A stretch of 64,000 nucleotides of DNA from Corallochytrium limacisporum (Eukaryota; Opisthokonta), in contig PDIP01000023.1 in assembly GCA_002811645.1 (NCBI GenBank), positions 24,869 to 88,868 of the forward strand. Direction: 5' to 3'. Position numbers and translations under genes: made by a program. Shown here piece after piece: positions 20,452 to 31,102 of this stretch. Positions within the stretch are counted from its first letter, which is position 1. The number at the start of each line of letters is the position of its first letter. The notes under the pieces are model-generated. The model was not told the origin of the DNA. It was given only the letters and a program-made list of their open reading frames with translations, and searched no databases.

Positions 20452-22034
20452 GTTGAACACAAGGGTCGAACCAAGGTTGTAGTCCCAGACGGACCACTGA
20501 ATCTCCTACTCACTGAGTCTGGTGTCTGATAAATGTTATGACATACCTTGTAGTATACCTCGTAGTCCGGTTTGCCCTGACTGCGCGATAGTAGTCGCAT
20601 GGAACACAAGGCCTTTCCGTCCGTATTTGGAGCGGACCTTGCAAAATACCTGCATGGATCCAATCCAAATATACATCTTAAGGTCACTACTTGTATAGAG
20701 AGCCATTTCTTAGTCATGGAGTCTGAATGTAAGCAAGGTTGAGATTGTTCAAATCCTGCACGTAAGGTTTCACGCTGGGTGCGTCCGTACCATACCTTTT
20801 GAATCGCAGCACGTCCCCACTGGCCCCACTTTCTCCCCAACGCGTCCCTGATTTTCTCACTACTACCAAACTCCCCCTCTTGCGCCACATCCCTCGCACA
20901 TTCGCCCCCCCACAGCGTAACCCCTGGCAGCCTCAAACAAAGGGTCTCCTGGAGGAGTCCAGTGACGTCTCAAAACCTCGCACTTCAGGCGCTCTACTCT
21001 CCCAAGCATGTCATTTACAGGCTCAACCACATGCACCTGAATCTTTCGTCGATCAGAGGGATCGGCATAGAGCCCCGAGATGTCCAGTCTTCCATATGCT
21101 ATCATTCCCCTTGATCGGGCACTCAGTCAAAGTCGTATATCGTACGAATTATCAGTTGCCATCCCAATGTTCTTGCAAACAAGCGTCAAATGGAGTGACA
21201 TAGCATGGCCCAGACCAAGTAAACGTATTCAGGTCGCCATTCATCTCTAATTGAAAGCTCCCCGCGAGAAAGGAGGGCATGGCAGAAATCCAGAGGGTGC
21301 AGTAGGTTATTCTCTGCGCTTCTTCCGTGCGATGATCTCTGAAAAAAAAGTGAAAAAATTTTCTGTGGGCCCGCGCGCATGAGTAGGCGGCGGCGGTGCC
21401 AATGGCCTATTTTAAGGGGACAAAGGCTTTTCTATCTGGTCCTGCGATGGTGCTCCCATATTGCTCACTGCCCCAATGCTTACCCTTGGGACTCTTTGAT
21501 GTGTGGCTATTACTCGTGAACCTAGTCCGCATTCCACTCTCTTGCTGCTGGGAAACTTACGGATGTCTGAAGGATGGCCATGGCTTGGGAAAATGCAGAG
21601 ACGAAGGCCGTCATAGATCGATGGGACAAGAAATTTGATATGGAAGCACAACTGACTCACCTCGACGTGTTGGGTTGCTTCCTGTTGTCAACTATTGCAT
21701 GCGGAACTGGCTTTTCAAAATGAAACGCTCCGCGTTCGATCGATGCACCTACCACACAGTTCGGACCCACCCGGCCGACGCTCGGCCTTCCGGAGTAGCG
21801 TGGAGGAGGACACCCACGCGAAAATATTGATCTATGGACACATCCCGCCCATTCGGGGATGTGGTTGAACTCTTTCGGAGGGTGCAGCTCGGAATGTGTT
21901 GATAATCAAGTAGGGACATCTTGCGTCTCGTTCGTCTACTTCTCCAGGCGCATTAGAAAATCCTTTAATATTTTGTGTATTCTTTATCAAGATAAGGGTT
22001 ATGGTGTCCTATGGTTATTGGAAATTGGATCTTA
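20452..22034. other. Upstream region of PMR1, with one candidate smORF
   Basis: About 1.6 kb between the PMR1 start and the 3' end of the XPA gene. Mostly unassigned. It contains a candidate 49-codon open frame on the plus strand (21574-21723, listed separately). No RNA gene or repeat recognised. Confidence 0.5.
21574..21723 (+). CDS. Candidate 49-residue small ORF
   Basis: Begins MAMAWENAETKAVIDRW and ends in a hydrophobic LGCFLLSTIACGTGF segment. It is bounded upstream by an in-frame TGA six bases before the ATG and ends at TGA 21721. Amino-acid make-up is protein-like (few Arg, Ser, Pro; mixed charged helix then a hydrophobic tail), unlike nearby spurious frames. No family recognised; could be an exon or chance. 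Confidence 0.25.
   Translation: MAMAWENAETKAVIDRWDKKFDMEAQLTHLDVLGCFLLSTIACGTGFSK

Positions 22035-22035
<1 letters not shown>

Positions 22036-22095
<60 letters not shown>
22036..22095. repeat. (ATG)20 trinucleotide microsatellite
   Basis: Sixty bases of uninterrupted ATG repeat, starting 17 bp beyond the XPA stop codon and so probably inside the XPA 3' UTR, where the transcript would read (CAU)20. It makes open frames of Met or His runs on either strand that are not genes. Confidence 0.95.
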
Positions 22096-22111
22096 GTTAT
22101 TATGATCCTCT

Positions 22112-23140
22112 TCACATGTCTTCATAGCGTTCTTCGTGCCCACAAGTCTTGCACGTCCGGACCATGGTGCCTGGATCTTCAGGATCCTCCATCTCGGGTC
22201 CATACTCGTGCTCATGCTCTTGCTCGTTGGCTTTGAGATGGATCAATTCACCAGCACGGACCTGGCGACGAAGGTCTCGGATCTGCTTCTCGTAACGATT
22301 CTTGCGCCGATTCGATGCCAAGGCCTTGCGTCGTTCTTTCTCCTCCTCAATGGCCATCTCATCGCCCCACTTGTTGAATGCAACATCTTCGACCTGAGCC
22401 TTAAGATATAGCTTCATCTGTGTCCACTTGATGTTTCGTGGATTTGCTTTCGCAATGAACTTCAGACTGGCCAAGTCCTCGTCTGCCAACACATACTCTT
22501 CTTGAGCAGTTCCCTTAGTCACGAGTTGATAATCGTCATATTGGTCCCGGCACTGGTCACAGATCTTGGCGCCAAAGTCTTCAAAGAGCTTAGAGGTTAG
22601 AAATTTTCTCTCGCACTCCTCACATGCCCACTCCTGTGCAGATATGACCACTGGCGGTTCTCTACGAATGACACGCTCGGGTTCTTCTCGAATATTGCCA
22701 TCTTCGTCCTCTGGGAACAAGAAGCCGGCATTTGTATCAACCCATGTACTCTTCTGCAGGCCACTATTTCGAACACCGTCCAGAGATCCTACTCTACCGT
22801 CCTGCACGTCTGCTACACGATAACCCGCCAGTCGTGACTCTCGCAGCTTCTTGGCACGTTCTTTGTTCTTCTCCATGCGCTGGAGCTGGCGTTTGCTTAA
22901 TTTATCTGGGGCTTTCTCAGTTCCTGAGACCGCCTTGCGATTCTCCGGTCTGGTGGAAGCCAAGTATTGGTTTACCAGGTCTTCTTCCCATTCATTGGCA
23001 GTTAGGCGACTGGTTATCCCTGTGTCTGTGTTCTCATCAGTCTTGGTCCGTTTACTTCCAGACGGCCCATCTCCGTCCGGAAGACCGGCGCCGCGCTTGA
23101 CCGTTCCGCCACTCTGTCCTTTGTCATCGTGCTCACCCAT
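22112..23140 (-). CDS. XPA: DNA repair protein XPA/Rad14
   Basis: 342-residue nucleotide excision repair scaffold. Visible are a basic nuclear-type N-terminus, the zinc finger C173-X2-C176-X17-C194-X2-C197 (CEECERKF ... CDQCRDQ), the DNA-binding core ending KANPRNIKWTQMKLYLKAQVEDVAFNKWG, a long charged helix (EEKERRKALASNRRKNRYEKQIRDLRR), and the C-terminal CKTCGHEERYEDM. The C-terminal CxxCGHE...YE motif matches the TFIIH-binding tail of animal XPA. ATG at 23140. Confidence 0.95.
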   Translation of the reverse strand: MGEHDDKGQSGGTVKRGAGLPDGDGPSGSKRTKTDENTDTGITSRLTANEWEEDLVNQYLASTRPENRKAVSGTEKAPDKLSKRQLQRMEKNKERAKKLRESRLAGYRVADVQDGRVGSLDGVRNSGLQKSTWVDTNAGFLFPEDEDGNIREEPERVIRREPPVVISAQEWACEECERKFLTSKLFEDFGAKICDQCRDQYDDYQLVTKGTAQEEYVLADEDLASLKFIAKANPRNIKWTQMKLYLKAQVEDVAFNKWGDEMAIEEEKERRKALASNRRKNRYEKQIRDLRRQVRAGELIHLKANEQEHEHEYGPEMEDPEDPGTMVRTCKTCGHEERYEDM

Positions 23141-23719
23141 GGTTTGTGATTTGCATCACAGTACATGGCATGGTTGCGCAAGATCCACACATCTGGATAC
23201 AGATCTTGTATATCTTTCTTCAAGGACCTTAGCTCACTTTTCCTGCGGTACTTTTCGGCACGTCGGTAGGACGCTTTGGGCCTCCCTCCCGGCGGCGCGG
23301 GTTCTGGAAAGTGCTCTACCAGGAGGGGTAGGCGGCGGGTTGGGGTTGGTTTCCCCAATGCTGCACAGTAAGAGAAACCCGCGGATTATCACACAATTGG
23401 CGGGGAGGGGCATGCGAGGTCCCAAAGCAAATTGAAGTCGTACAATTGTAGGAGGAATGGATGTCACGGGTTCGCATCGCATGGGATGCGAAACCGTGTC
23501 GATGGCCCTTACTGATAGGCAGGGCACAAAGATGCAGCGATAGCGCGCCGCAGGACAGTATATTATATGTTACAAGTCTGATACCCGGACCCCGGCAAAA
23601 ATGATAATTCGATTTCCCGGTTGGAATGATGCCGGTACCAACAACAGATGCTTAGAACCCAATTCGCGCACGCAGTACTAAACCCCAGACCTCCAACCGA
23701 GGTGCTTCCTTGAAGCCAA
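23141..23719. other. Spacer between XPA and SAH hydrolase
   Basis: 579 bp holding the XPA promoter and the SAH hydrolase 3' end (both genes on the minus strand). An open minus-strand frame from about 23358 runs into the XPA start in another frame but lacks an ATG. Nothing else supported. Confidence 0.5.
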
Positions 23720-25018
23720 TTAGTAGCGGTAGTGCTCAGGCTTGAAGGGACCCTCGATGGACAGACCGAGGTACTCGGCCTGTTCCTCGCGGAGGGTGGT
23801 CAGCTTGACGTTCAGCTTAGCCAGATGCAGGCGAGCGACCTCTTCGTCGAGCTTCTTGGGCAGCATGTGGACACCGATAGTGTACTTTGCGGCGTTCTCC
23901 CACAGCTCAATCTGGGCCAGAACCTGGTTAGTGAAAGAGTTGGACATGACGAAAGAGGGGTGACCAGTGGCACAGCCGAGGTTCACGAGACGGCCCTGAG
24001 CGAGCAGGATGAGGTGCTTGCCAGAGTCCATGGTGTAGCGGTCGACCTGTGGCTTGATGGTGGAACGATCTTTGGCGTTCTTGTTAAGCCAGGCAACGTC
24101 AATCTCGCAGTCAAAGTGACCAATGTTGCAGACGATGGCGTCGTCCAGCATCTTGCCCATGTGTTCACTGGTAATGATGTCGCGACAGCCAGTGGTGGTG
24201 ACGAAGATGTGGGAGCGCTCAACAGCATCCTCCATAGTGGTAACCTCAAACCCTTCCATGGCAGCCTGGAGGGCATTGATGGGATCGATCTCAGAGACGA
24301 TAACACGGGCACCCATAGCCTTAAGGGACAGAGCACAACCCTTGCCGACATCACCGTAGCCAGCAACGAAAGCAGTCTTACCGGCAATCATGACATCGGT
24401 GGCGCGCTTGATACCGTCGATGAGAGACTCGCGGCAGCCGTACAGGTTGTCGAACTTGGACTTTGTCACAGAGTCGTTGACGTTGATGGCAGGAACCTTG
24501 AGCTTGTCCTCCTTCAACAGCTTGTAGAGGTTGTGCACACCGGTGGTGGTCTCCTCAGACAGACCCTTAATACCCTCGAGAAGCTGGGGGAAGTCGTTGT
24601 GGACCTTCATGGTCAGGTCACCACCGTCGTCGAGAATCATGTTCAGGGGCTGACCATCGGGCCAGTGCAGAGTCTGCTCAATGCACCACTCATACTCTTC
24701 GTCGGTCTCACCCTTCCAGGCAAAGACGGGGACGTCGGCAGCAGCGATGGCAGCAGCAGCGTGGTCCTGGGTGGAGAAAATGTTGCAGGAAGACCACTGG
24801 ACTTCGGCACCGAGCTCGGTCAGGGTCTCGATCAGGACGGCAGTCTGGATGGTCATGTGCAGACAGCCAGCAATGCGAGCGCCCTTCAGGGGCTTGGAGG
24901 GACCGTAGCGCTTACGCATCTCCATGAGACCGGGCATCTCATTCTCGGCGATCTCGATCTCCTTGCGGCCCCAGTCGGCCAGGTTGATATCAGCAACTTT
25001 GTACTTTGCGGCGACCAT
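23720..25018 (-). CDS. SAH1: S-adenosylhomocysteine hydrolase
   Basis: 432 residues. Hydrolyses S-adenosylhomocysteine to adenosine and homocysteine in the methyl cycle, using tightly bound NAD. NAD-binding motif GYGDVGKG at 220-227, conserved Cys194, substrate motifs [10 protein letters not shown] and [13 protein letters not shown], and the C-terminal KPEHYRY that reaches the neighbouring subunit. It lacks the roughly 40-residue insert of plant and many bacterial enzymes, as in fungi and animals. The frame stays open upstream to 25168 but only with TTG, so ATG 25018 is the start. Confidence 0.97.
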   Translation of the reverse strand: MVAAKYKVADINLADWGRKEIEIAENEMPGLMEMRKRYGPSKPLKGARIAGCLHMTIQTAVLIETLTELGAEVQWSSCNIFSTQDHAAAAIAAADVPVFAWKGETDEEYEWCIEQTLHWPDGQPLNMILDDGGDLTMKVHNDFPQLLEGIKGLSEETTTGVHNLYKLLKEDKLKVPAINVNDSVTKSKFDNLYGCRESLIDGIKRATDVMIAGKTAFVAGYGDVGKGCALSLKAMGARVIVSEIDPINALQAAMEGFEVTTMEDAVERSHIFVTTTGCRDIITSEHMGKMLDDAIVCNIGHFDCEIDVAWLNKNAKDRSTIKPQVDRYTMDSGKHLILLAQGRLVNLGCATGHPSFVMSNSFTNQVLAQIELWENAAKYTIGVHMLPKKLDEEVARLHLAKLNVKLTTLREEQAEYLGLSIEGPFKPEHYRY

Positions 25019-26733
25019 TTTGAACAAATGATAACTAAGAACTATACCAATGTATGTCTTGATTGGACAGACTATGCTGAACTCAGACGTAAGTAAACAC
25101 GTTTCAAGTACCTCTTTGCTGTGTGTTAGAGCAGTTCCAAGTATGGGTGTGTCGCCCAAGGGGTCCAAACGCTCCGTAGCCTCGAGTCCCCTATTACTCT
25201 TTTAACACACGACTAGACATAGAATCGGGGATCAAACTTCCACAGTGTGTCAGCTGGTTCACACAAACAAAACGCAAACAGTTGCACACCGCCGGGCTTT
25301 TGTTCGCAAAGCGGATCACCTCGGAACAAGCATTAAGGGGGACCGTACGATCCCAGGTCCCACCCTTCAGACCCCAAACCGAGCGTGCCACGCACCTTGC
25401 GCTGAGCCCTCTCATTGGTCAGCTGAATGGGTTGGCCCCCTTTTGCTTCCGGAACAAAGCGCGCCAAAGCAGTGGTGGGATAAGGGGGTTTGTTTCGTGG
25501 CGTCATCAAACAGAGATTGGCAGCCAAGCCAAAAGCAAAGAAAGAGGGAAAAAAAAAGCCACTCTGTCACGAAATTGCATGAGGAGGGTGGGGGTGCAAA
25601 TGGGACGGCCATGACAAAAAGGCGAGACTGAAAGGTTTTCTCCTTCTTTGGGTGAGTAGTCGGAGTCCGGGTTTATTTTTAGAGAGGGGAACTCCACAAC
25701 CCTTGTGATCGGTGTGGATAGGTTCTAATATCCATCACAAGGATTGGGGTACTTCGTCGACAATGATTGAGTCATTGATGCAGGTGCATGTGCAGTTTAT
25801 TCCGAGACCAACTGCTTAGGTAGTCCATCTTCCTGTACCATGAGCCGGGTGTTGCAGAAAGAAGACTGGTTTTGCCACCCACCGGAACTTGGGTGGTTCA
25901 GTAGTACCCTTGGCATACTACTTCCTCCCCCTTCCTCAGTTCTCAACACGTTCGTGATACCAAGCAATGGATTATAAACCACGTGGGATAGAGCGACACT
26001 GGTCGTGAGCTGAGAATTACCGTATGTTTCCGTAAAACGGAAAAAGAAAAACATCACACGGGGGAAGAGGGGGACCGGACCTGATTGAATCTTGATCGTG
26101 CAGTTGTTCAAAAGTAGCGACGGGGATTCTGCAACAGTCCTCAGCCATGCGGGTTCCCACACAGTGGACTCCGCCTTTTCTCATAGATTTGGTATAATAC
26201 CTAGAATGAATGTCCACCCTATGCACGTATTACTGTAGACTGACTATCCGTTTGTCGTCTCATTTCAAAGCCAAAGTGAGTCACAGCTGTAGTGACCCTG
26301 TATTGCTGTAGGTTTCTTTTGCTGTGCTTGCATCCTGCAAAACTATGGTTGCCTGCAGGCATAGAGGGCTAAGGATGGCGCTTGTGTGCTTTAGAAGATT
26401 ATGTGCGACCCATCCGCGCAGTAAGCCATCAGCGTCATTTCATCTTCTGCTGTGTCAAGTCTACCAGTTCGTCGTGTCTATTCATAAGGAGCAGCTGCGC
26501 ACATCATTGTTTTGCCTTTTACCAAACAAATTCAGGACCTCAGTGCATAGTCAACACTCTGGGACCTTTCTGCGGGCTTGATTTGAGACTGGCTGTGGTA
26601 TGGTATCATATGGGTATATTGTGCAGAGAGAGAGGCAATGAATCCCGGCATCGATACTAACCTCCGGACCTCGCCATGCAATGGGCATCACCCAGACGGA
26701 ATGTTAAGGGGCCCGCACTCGCGCTCCACGTGG

Positions 26734-26919
26734 CTAGGCACCTTCAAAGACATGAGCAAGGAGTTGCTCATCAGCAAAAGTCTGAGCACGACTAAGATGA
26801 TTCTCTGACACTGCGGATGATTTCCACTGAAGCCGCAGTTGGGTTCCCATCCGCTCCTGCTCTGTCCAAATAGAGGATACCAAGAATGCAGTACATTGAG
26901 TATTCCAATGATCGCGCAT
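26734..26919 (-). CDS. Candidate small gene or exon
   Basis: From ATG 26919 a 61-residue frame reads MRDHWNTQCTAFLVSSIWTE and onward, ending AHVFEGA. The same frame stays open upstream to about 26995 (DPFPYTEFGIPNGVRLSRKL) with no ATG before an in-frame TGA. The composition is protein-like: alternating charged and hydrophobic residues, few prolines or arginines. It could be an exon, a decayed gene or chance. No family recognised. Confidence 0.25.
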   Translation of the reverse strand: MRDHWNTQCTAFLVSSIWTEQERMGTQLRLQWKSSAVSENHLSRAQTFADEQLLAHVFEGA

Positions 26920-27015
26920 GTCATTGACGGCCTCAAGCTTCCTTGAAAGCCTGACGCCATTTGGTATTCCGAATTCCGTATATGGAAATGGATCGCAGGT
27001 GGGACGTCAGAATGC

Positions 27016-27081
27016 GGTACATTCACTATGAGGTTCCCTTCCCGTGCTCACACGGCACCACATGACAGTACATTCAGTACC
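27016..27081. promoter_or_regulatory. Two recurrent promoter elements
   Basis: GGTACATTCACTATG (27016-27030) is the exact complement-strand form of the shared element, and CAGTACATTCAGTAC (27067-27081) carries two AGTAC half-sites. They lie about 325-390 bp upstream of the GCV-H gene. Confidence 0.45.
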
Positions 27082-27406
27082 TGCTTTGCCCGGAAAACAT
27101 CAACAGGTTTCAATGGCCATTAACCAAAACATTGTGTAGACCCGCCGCACACCCGCAAATGCAGGGGGTAGTTCTCAGAGAGTGTCGGTTGATTGGCCGG
27201 CCCGAGCCGAGCGATGGGTTGCCGTTTGGTGCGAGCCCTCTTGCGGCATCCGGAAATAGCCAGTGCTGTTGCGAAGGACAAAGTGGTCCTGATGTGACGC
27301 AGGGCGTGGAATTCAGGTACGAAATAGAGCCAAAACACAACACGTGATAGGTGACATATCTGATCAATGATATCGGGGCATGTGATACAGGAACACATAT
27401 CCAGCC

Positions 27407-27880
27407 ATGTCTATGCTTGCTCAGCTTTCCCGCACCGTTCTGCGGTCACGGGCTATGCTCGCTCCTCAGCAGATGAAGGCCGGTTTCTCCTCTTCGGCCT
27501 TTCTGAAAGTCCGCTACTTCTCCGAGGAACACGAGTGGCTGGATGTTAATGACGGTGTGGGCACTCTGGGTATTACCAACTTCGCTCAGGACCAGCTCGG
27601 TGATGTTGTGTACGTTGAGCTCGCTGAAGTCGGCAATGAGTACGAAAAGGGACAGGAGTGCGGTGCTGTGGAGTCTGTCAAAGCTGCTTCTGAGATCTAT
27701 GCTCCCATCAGCGGTGAGGTTGTTGAGGTGAACGAGGATCTGGTCGAGAACCCTGGCTTGGTGAACTCCTCGCCTGAGGCCGATGGTTGGATGTGCAAGA
27801 TTAAGCTCTCCGACCCCAGTGAACTCGACGACATGATGGACGAGGCTGCCTACGATGCCTTCGTGAAGGGCCAGAGCTAA
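27407..27880 (+). CDS. GCV3: Glycine cleavage system H protein, mitochondrial
   Basis: 157-residue lipoyl carrier of the glycine cleavage system. A mitochondrial presequence (about 1-33, rich in Arg, Ser and Ala) precedes the mature start [11 protein letters not shown]. The lipoylation site is K92 in [15 protein letters not shown]. The C-terminal [31 protein letters not shown] fits the family. ATG at 27407. Converges with CBP80 129 bp away. Confidence 0.97.
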   Translation: MSMLAQLSRTVLRSRAMLAPQQMKAGFSSSAFLKVRYFSEEHEWLDVNDGVGTLGITNFAQDQLGDVVYVELAEVGNEYEKGQECGAVESVKAASEIYAPISGEVVEVNEDLVENPGLVNSSPEADGWMCKIKLSDPSELDDMMDEAAYDAFVKGQS

Positions 27881-28009
27881 TTTGAGCCCAGCATAACTTT
27901 AACATATTAGACGGATCCCGTTCAAGCAGCAAGAATTGCATAGAGAGTTCTTGACATCTTTAATGTTTACCATCATAAACGGCTTGCCCCCATACACGAA
28001 ATGTATTTC

Positions 28010-30607
28010 CTAGTTATACACTACAGTGACAGTTGGCAGGCTGGAAAGCTCCCTGTAAATTTGTTGAAGGCGATCGTCAAGATCAGACGTGAACACCTCC
28101 GAGTGGAGAGGAACGTTCAGAGCCGTGATATTGCGATAGTACTTGCGACCTATAGCGCGGAGACGTCCCAGTGCCATGCGCTCTGCGGAGACACTCATTC
28201 TGTTTTCTCCAAGTAGCTCCTGGAGCTTCTTGACCATTCTGGAAAACACGGTGGTGAATGCAACCTTCTGGTCAACGCCAGCGGTGTCATGCTTCCGTTG
28301 CCACTCTTCCACCTTCATCTCGCTACTCGTTCTGTGATCTCCATTCTCTGCGTCTGCTGGCGCCTTTACGGCTTCCTCCTGGGCTTCCTTGAGCTTCTCC
28401 TGCACGAGGTTGCGGCGAAGAGCCAGCTTTGCGAGTACACCGTCTAAGATACTCCAGTATACAGGCCTCTCCCACGTGTCACGCCGGTTCAGAATCCAGG
28501 TGATGGTGGATTCTGTGTCCACCAGGCGGTAGATTGCATAACGATCCATGATCATGGTGATCATCTGGGTATTGGCCTCCCACAGACATCCTACCACCTC
28601 AGTGATCGTCAGGCGGTACGCTGATGTCGCGTTCGCCTCGTTGTTTAGGCCCCACAGTTCGTGGATCATCCCGAGGTACACTTCGGTAAGGGAGATCAAA
28701 TGGCTATATGACTTCTTGCCATTTGTCAAAATTGCAGCCATCAGGTGCTTCAACAGGGCTTCTTTGTCCGCATCGGAATGATTTTCAAGTGCGGTACCAT
28801 TCGATTCCGGTGGTTTCTCACCTTCATGGATCTCCAAAGTGGATAGTTCCTGCTTCAATTCATCCGCAGGGGCCCGTCTGCTGACTGTTGCCATCAGTTG
28901 CCGGAACAGCTTTGGGTTCAGCCCAAGACCAATGGTGTCCACACCATCGTCACCAGGAAGTGCGGCCTTGAAGTAGCGATCGGCAGGAATCATCTCCTTG
29001 ACCGGCAGGGCGGCCTTCTGAAGTTTCTCTTTGTATGTTAGTCTCATGCACTTTTCCAACAAGTGCCTCACAAATATTGTAATTGTAAGGTCCTGGCCAC
29101 CAGATTCTTCATCTTTGATCGTTTCAGAAAGCCCCCCCCATTCGAACCTGAAGTCGAAATTGGACAGATGGAAACTCAAAGCATCCGCAAGACGATCAGT
29201 CACCTCAATATCAAGGTCTCTCAGCTGTCCCAGCATTCGCTTTACACCCTTGCTGAATGCGGCGGGGACGGGAGAGTCTCTAGAACGGCACATTTCCACC
29301 AAGATCGAGGAAAAGTACACCGGTTTCGAGAAAGTGTGGGGCAATCTGAACAGCTCTCCGAACAAGCATTCCACAATAGTAAACTCCAGCGGCATAGGTT
29401 CCTTCGGTTTCATATTCTCAATCAACTGCATGGCCTCCATACGATGGTGGGGATACAAATGAATGATGTCACGGACCTGTTCTTCCAACAAAAAGCGCTC
29501 GATCGATGCAAATTCCGGTATCGGAAGTCCCTCTGGGCCATCGTCGGGTTTGAACAATTCAAACCTCAACTGACTCAAGGGCCATGTCCGCTCGGGTGCT
29601 GGAGATGGCAATGAGATTGGAGGCAATGGATGCACATTGGCTTTCTCAGTCCACCGATCTTTGTATTGCTGATAAAACCGCATCAAAACCCTATCCGCCC
29701 AAGTGTTCTGCCTCATCTGCGAAATCTGCGCCCACAAATTGTCCAAATAGTCCACCTGTGCCACATCATTTGTACGAGTAATGCAGCTAATCATTCCAAG
29801 GTAGGACTTTTTCCTGCCATTCAAGTATTCCTCGATCTGTGACAACCATGTCTGTAGGCAGTTCTCATCCATGACATCAATTGCAACCCAGGGGACACTA
29901 CTTAAGACTATGTATGCCATCAAGTCCCGAAACTCTTGAGCCAGATTTTCGTTCATGACCAGTTGCAGAAAAGTTGCGACCAGTTCGTTTGCGCCATCGA
30001 CACTAATAACACCAACACTTACGAGGCTGAGCATAAAGCGGAAACGGAGCTTTAGAGCAAGCATATCAGCCTCCTCGTATGATCTGTTGATGCGTTGGCC
30101 CATTTCCTGAACAAAGTCGCCGACAAAAAGGGGTGACGTTGTGTTCAGCAGACCAATCACTGTAGTGTACATATGCACAGACTGAGGAAGTTCGCATGCA
30201 CATGCAAGCAGAGCCTTCCTAATTTCCTCATTCGCCCCGGCATCCCGTTTCATGACCGCCTCGATGTGTTCGTAGAGATCGAACAATTCCTGTGCATTGG
30301 TACGGGAAAGTTTTCCTGGCTTAATAATTCCCTTGCGTGTCGCGAGATATGGGTTGTCTTTCTCATTAAAAGCTGGAAACAACTGTCCGGCCATGAGCTT
30401 TCGCCTACGCTTGTGTCCTGAGCCTGGGGTCGAATTGCGAGTTGTCTCTATGTTTGAAAGGGGTTGCCGAGTATCTAGTTTCTCTTCTCCACGATCAATT
30501 TCACCCTCTTGTCGCCTACGTGCAAAGCGGTCCACCTCTTCCTCATCTTCAGACGAATCGGGACTGCGGTCGCGCTTCAACCCCGCGCGTCCTGCGTCCT
30601 CCTCCAT
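28010..30607 (-). CDS. NCBP1: Nuclear cap-binding protein subunit 1 (CBP80)
   Basis: 865-residue large subunit of the nuclear cap-binding complex, which with CBP20 binds the 5' cap of Pol II transcripts. A charged, Arg-rich N-terminus contains an SR/KR nuclear signal (GHKRRRKLMAG). The MIF4G-like helical domains follow, with recognisable blocks LMAYIVLSSVPWVAIDVMDEN, YPHHRMEAMQLIENM, RMLGQLRDLDIEVTDRLADALSFHLSNF and FRFEWGG. The C-terminal part keeps the ILNRRDTWERPVYWSILDGVL block. Length is close to yeast (861). ATG at 30607. Confidence 0.95.
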   Translation of the reverse strand: MEEDAGRAGLKRDRSPDSSEDEEEVDRFARRRQEGEIDRGEEKLDTRQPLSNIETTRNSTPGSGHKRRRKLMAGQLFPAFNEKDNPYLATRKGIIKPGKLSRTNAQELFDLYEHIEAVMKRDAGANEEIRKALLACACELPQSVHMYTTVIGLLNTTSPLFVGDFVQEMGQRINRSYEEADMLALKLRFRFMLSLVSVGVISVDGANELVATFLQLVMNENLAQEFRDLMAYIVLSSVPWVAIDVMDENCLQTWLSQIEEYLNGRKKSYLGMISCITRTNDVAQVDYLDNLWAQISQMRQNTWADRVLMRFYQQYKDRWTEKANVHPLPPISLPSPAPERTWPLSQLRFELFKPDDGPEGLPIPEFASIERFLLEEQVRDIIHLYPHHRMEAMQLIENMKPKEPMPLEFTIVECLFGELFRLPHTFSKPVYFSSILVEMCRSRDSPVPAAFSKGVKRMLGQLRDLDIEVTDRLADALSFHLSNFDFRFEWGGLSETIKDEESGGQDLTITIFVRHLLEKCMRLTYKEKLQKAALPVKEMIPADRYFKAALPGDDGVDTIGLGLNPKLFRQLMATVSRRAPADELKQELSTLEIHEGEKPPESNGTALENHSDADKEALLKHLMAAILTNGKKSYSHLISLTEVYLGMIHELWGLNNEANATSAYRLTITEVVGCLWEANTQMITMIMDRYAIYRLVDTESTITWILNRRDTWERPVYWSILDGVLAKLALRRNLVQEKLKEAQEEAVKAPADAENGDHRTSSEMKVEEWQRKHDTAGVDQKVAFTTVFSRMVKKLQELLGENRMSVSAERMALGRLRAIGRKYYRNITALNVPLHSEVFTSDLDDRLQQIYRELSSLPTVTVVYN

Positions 30608-31102
30608 GGTTCTAGCTTACGAACCCTCCTCCAATGGTTGGTACTGGATGCGATCAATCACATTTGGGTATTCAATCTAACAAACCGAGTTCCAAATAAA
30701 TTTGCAGCTACATATGCAAGCTAGTGTGGGGTAAATAAATGAATAACATTGCAAATTTTGCTAAATAGCCCCTTGGTCCAATCCTGTGCGCTTTCTCGCC
30801 AGCAGTTCACGACTTGAGGCCGAGCGAGCCCCCACTGACCCTCCCTTCTGGGAACACCCGGTAAATCAATATTTTGCCTTGGCGTTCCCTCCTCCTGCGA
30901 GTATGGACGGGTTCATCACAGTGCTCTTGGAACGTGTCGCGATTGTTCTTACTGGTATTTGAATGTTCATACCAATCACTGACTGCCCATTGTCACATAG
31001 TATCATTATGATGAAACTTAGATATAAAATGAACTAAATATGTGACAAAAAACATATTATCGTGAGCTCAGAAGGTGATAACTTTAGCCAACTCTTATAG
31101 AA
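30608..31102. other. Divergent spacer CBP80 / WDR81
   Basis: 495 bp between two divergent genes, the shortest divergent spacer of this part. AT-rich near both starts with a GC-rich middle (about 30780-30900). No copy of the recurrent element seen. Confidence 0.5.

Larger units (their letters stand above)
25019..27406. other. 2.4-kb divergent spacer SAH1 / GCV-H
   Basis: The longest divergent promoter region apart from 53-56.8 kb. It holds two strong copies of the recurrent element at 27016-27030 and 27067-27081, and a protein-like open frame without a clear start at 26734-26995 (minus). Other open frames are short and unconvincing. Confidence 0.5.

Noticed and set aside
25019-25168. N-terminal extension of S-adenosylhomocysteine hydrolase
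   Set aside because: The frame is open but lacks an ATG; the family begins at the ATG at 25018.
25797-26162. 121-codon minus-strand frame in the SAH1 upstream spacer
   Set aside because: No domain, homopolymer-derived Phe run, and other frames are open over the same bases.
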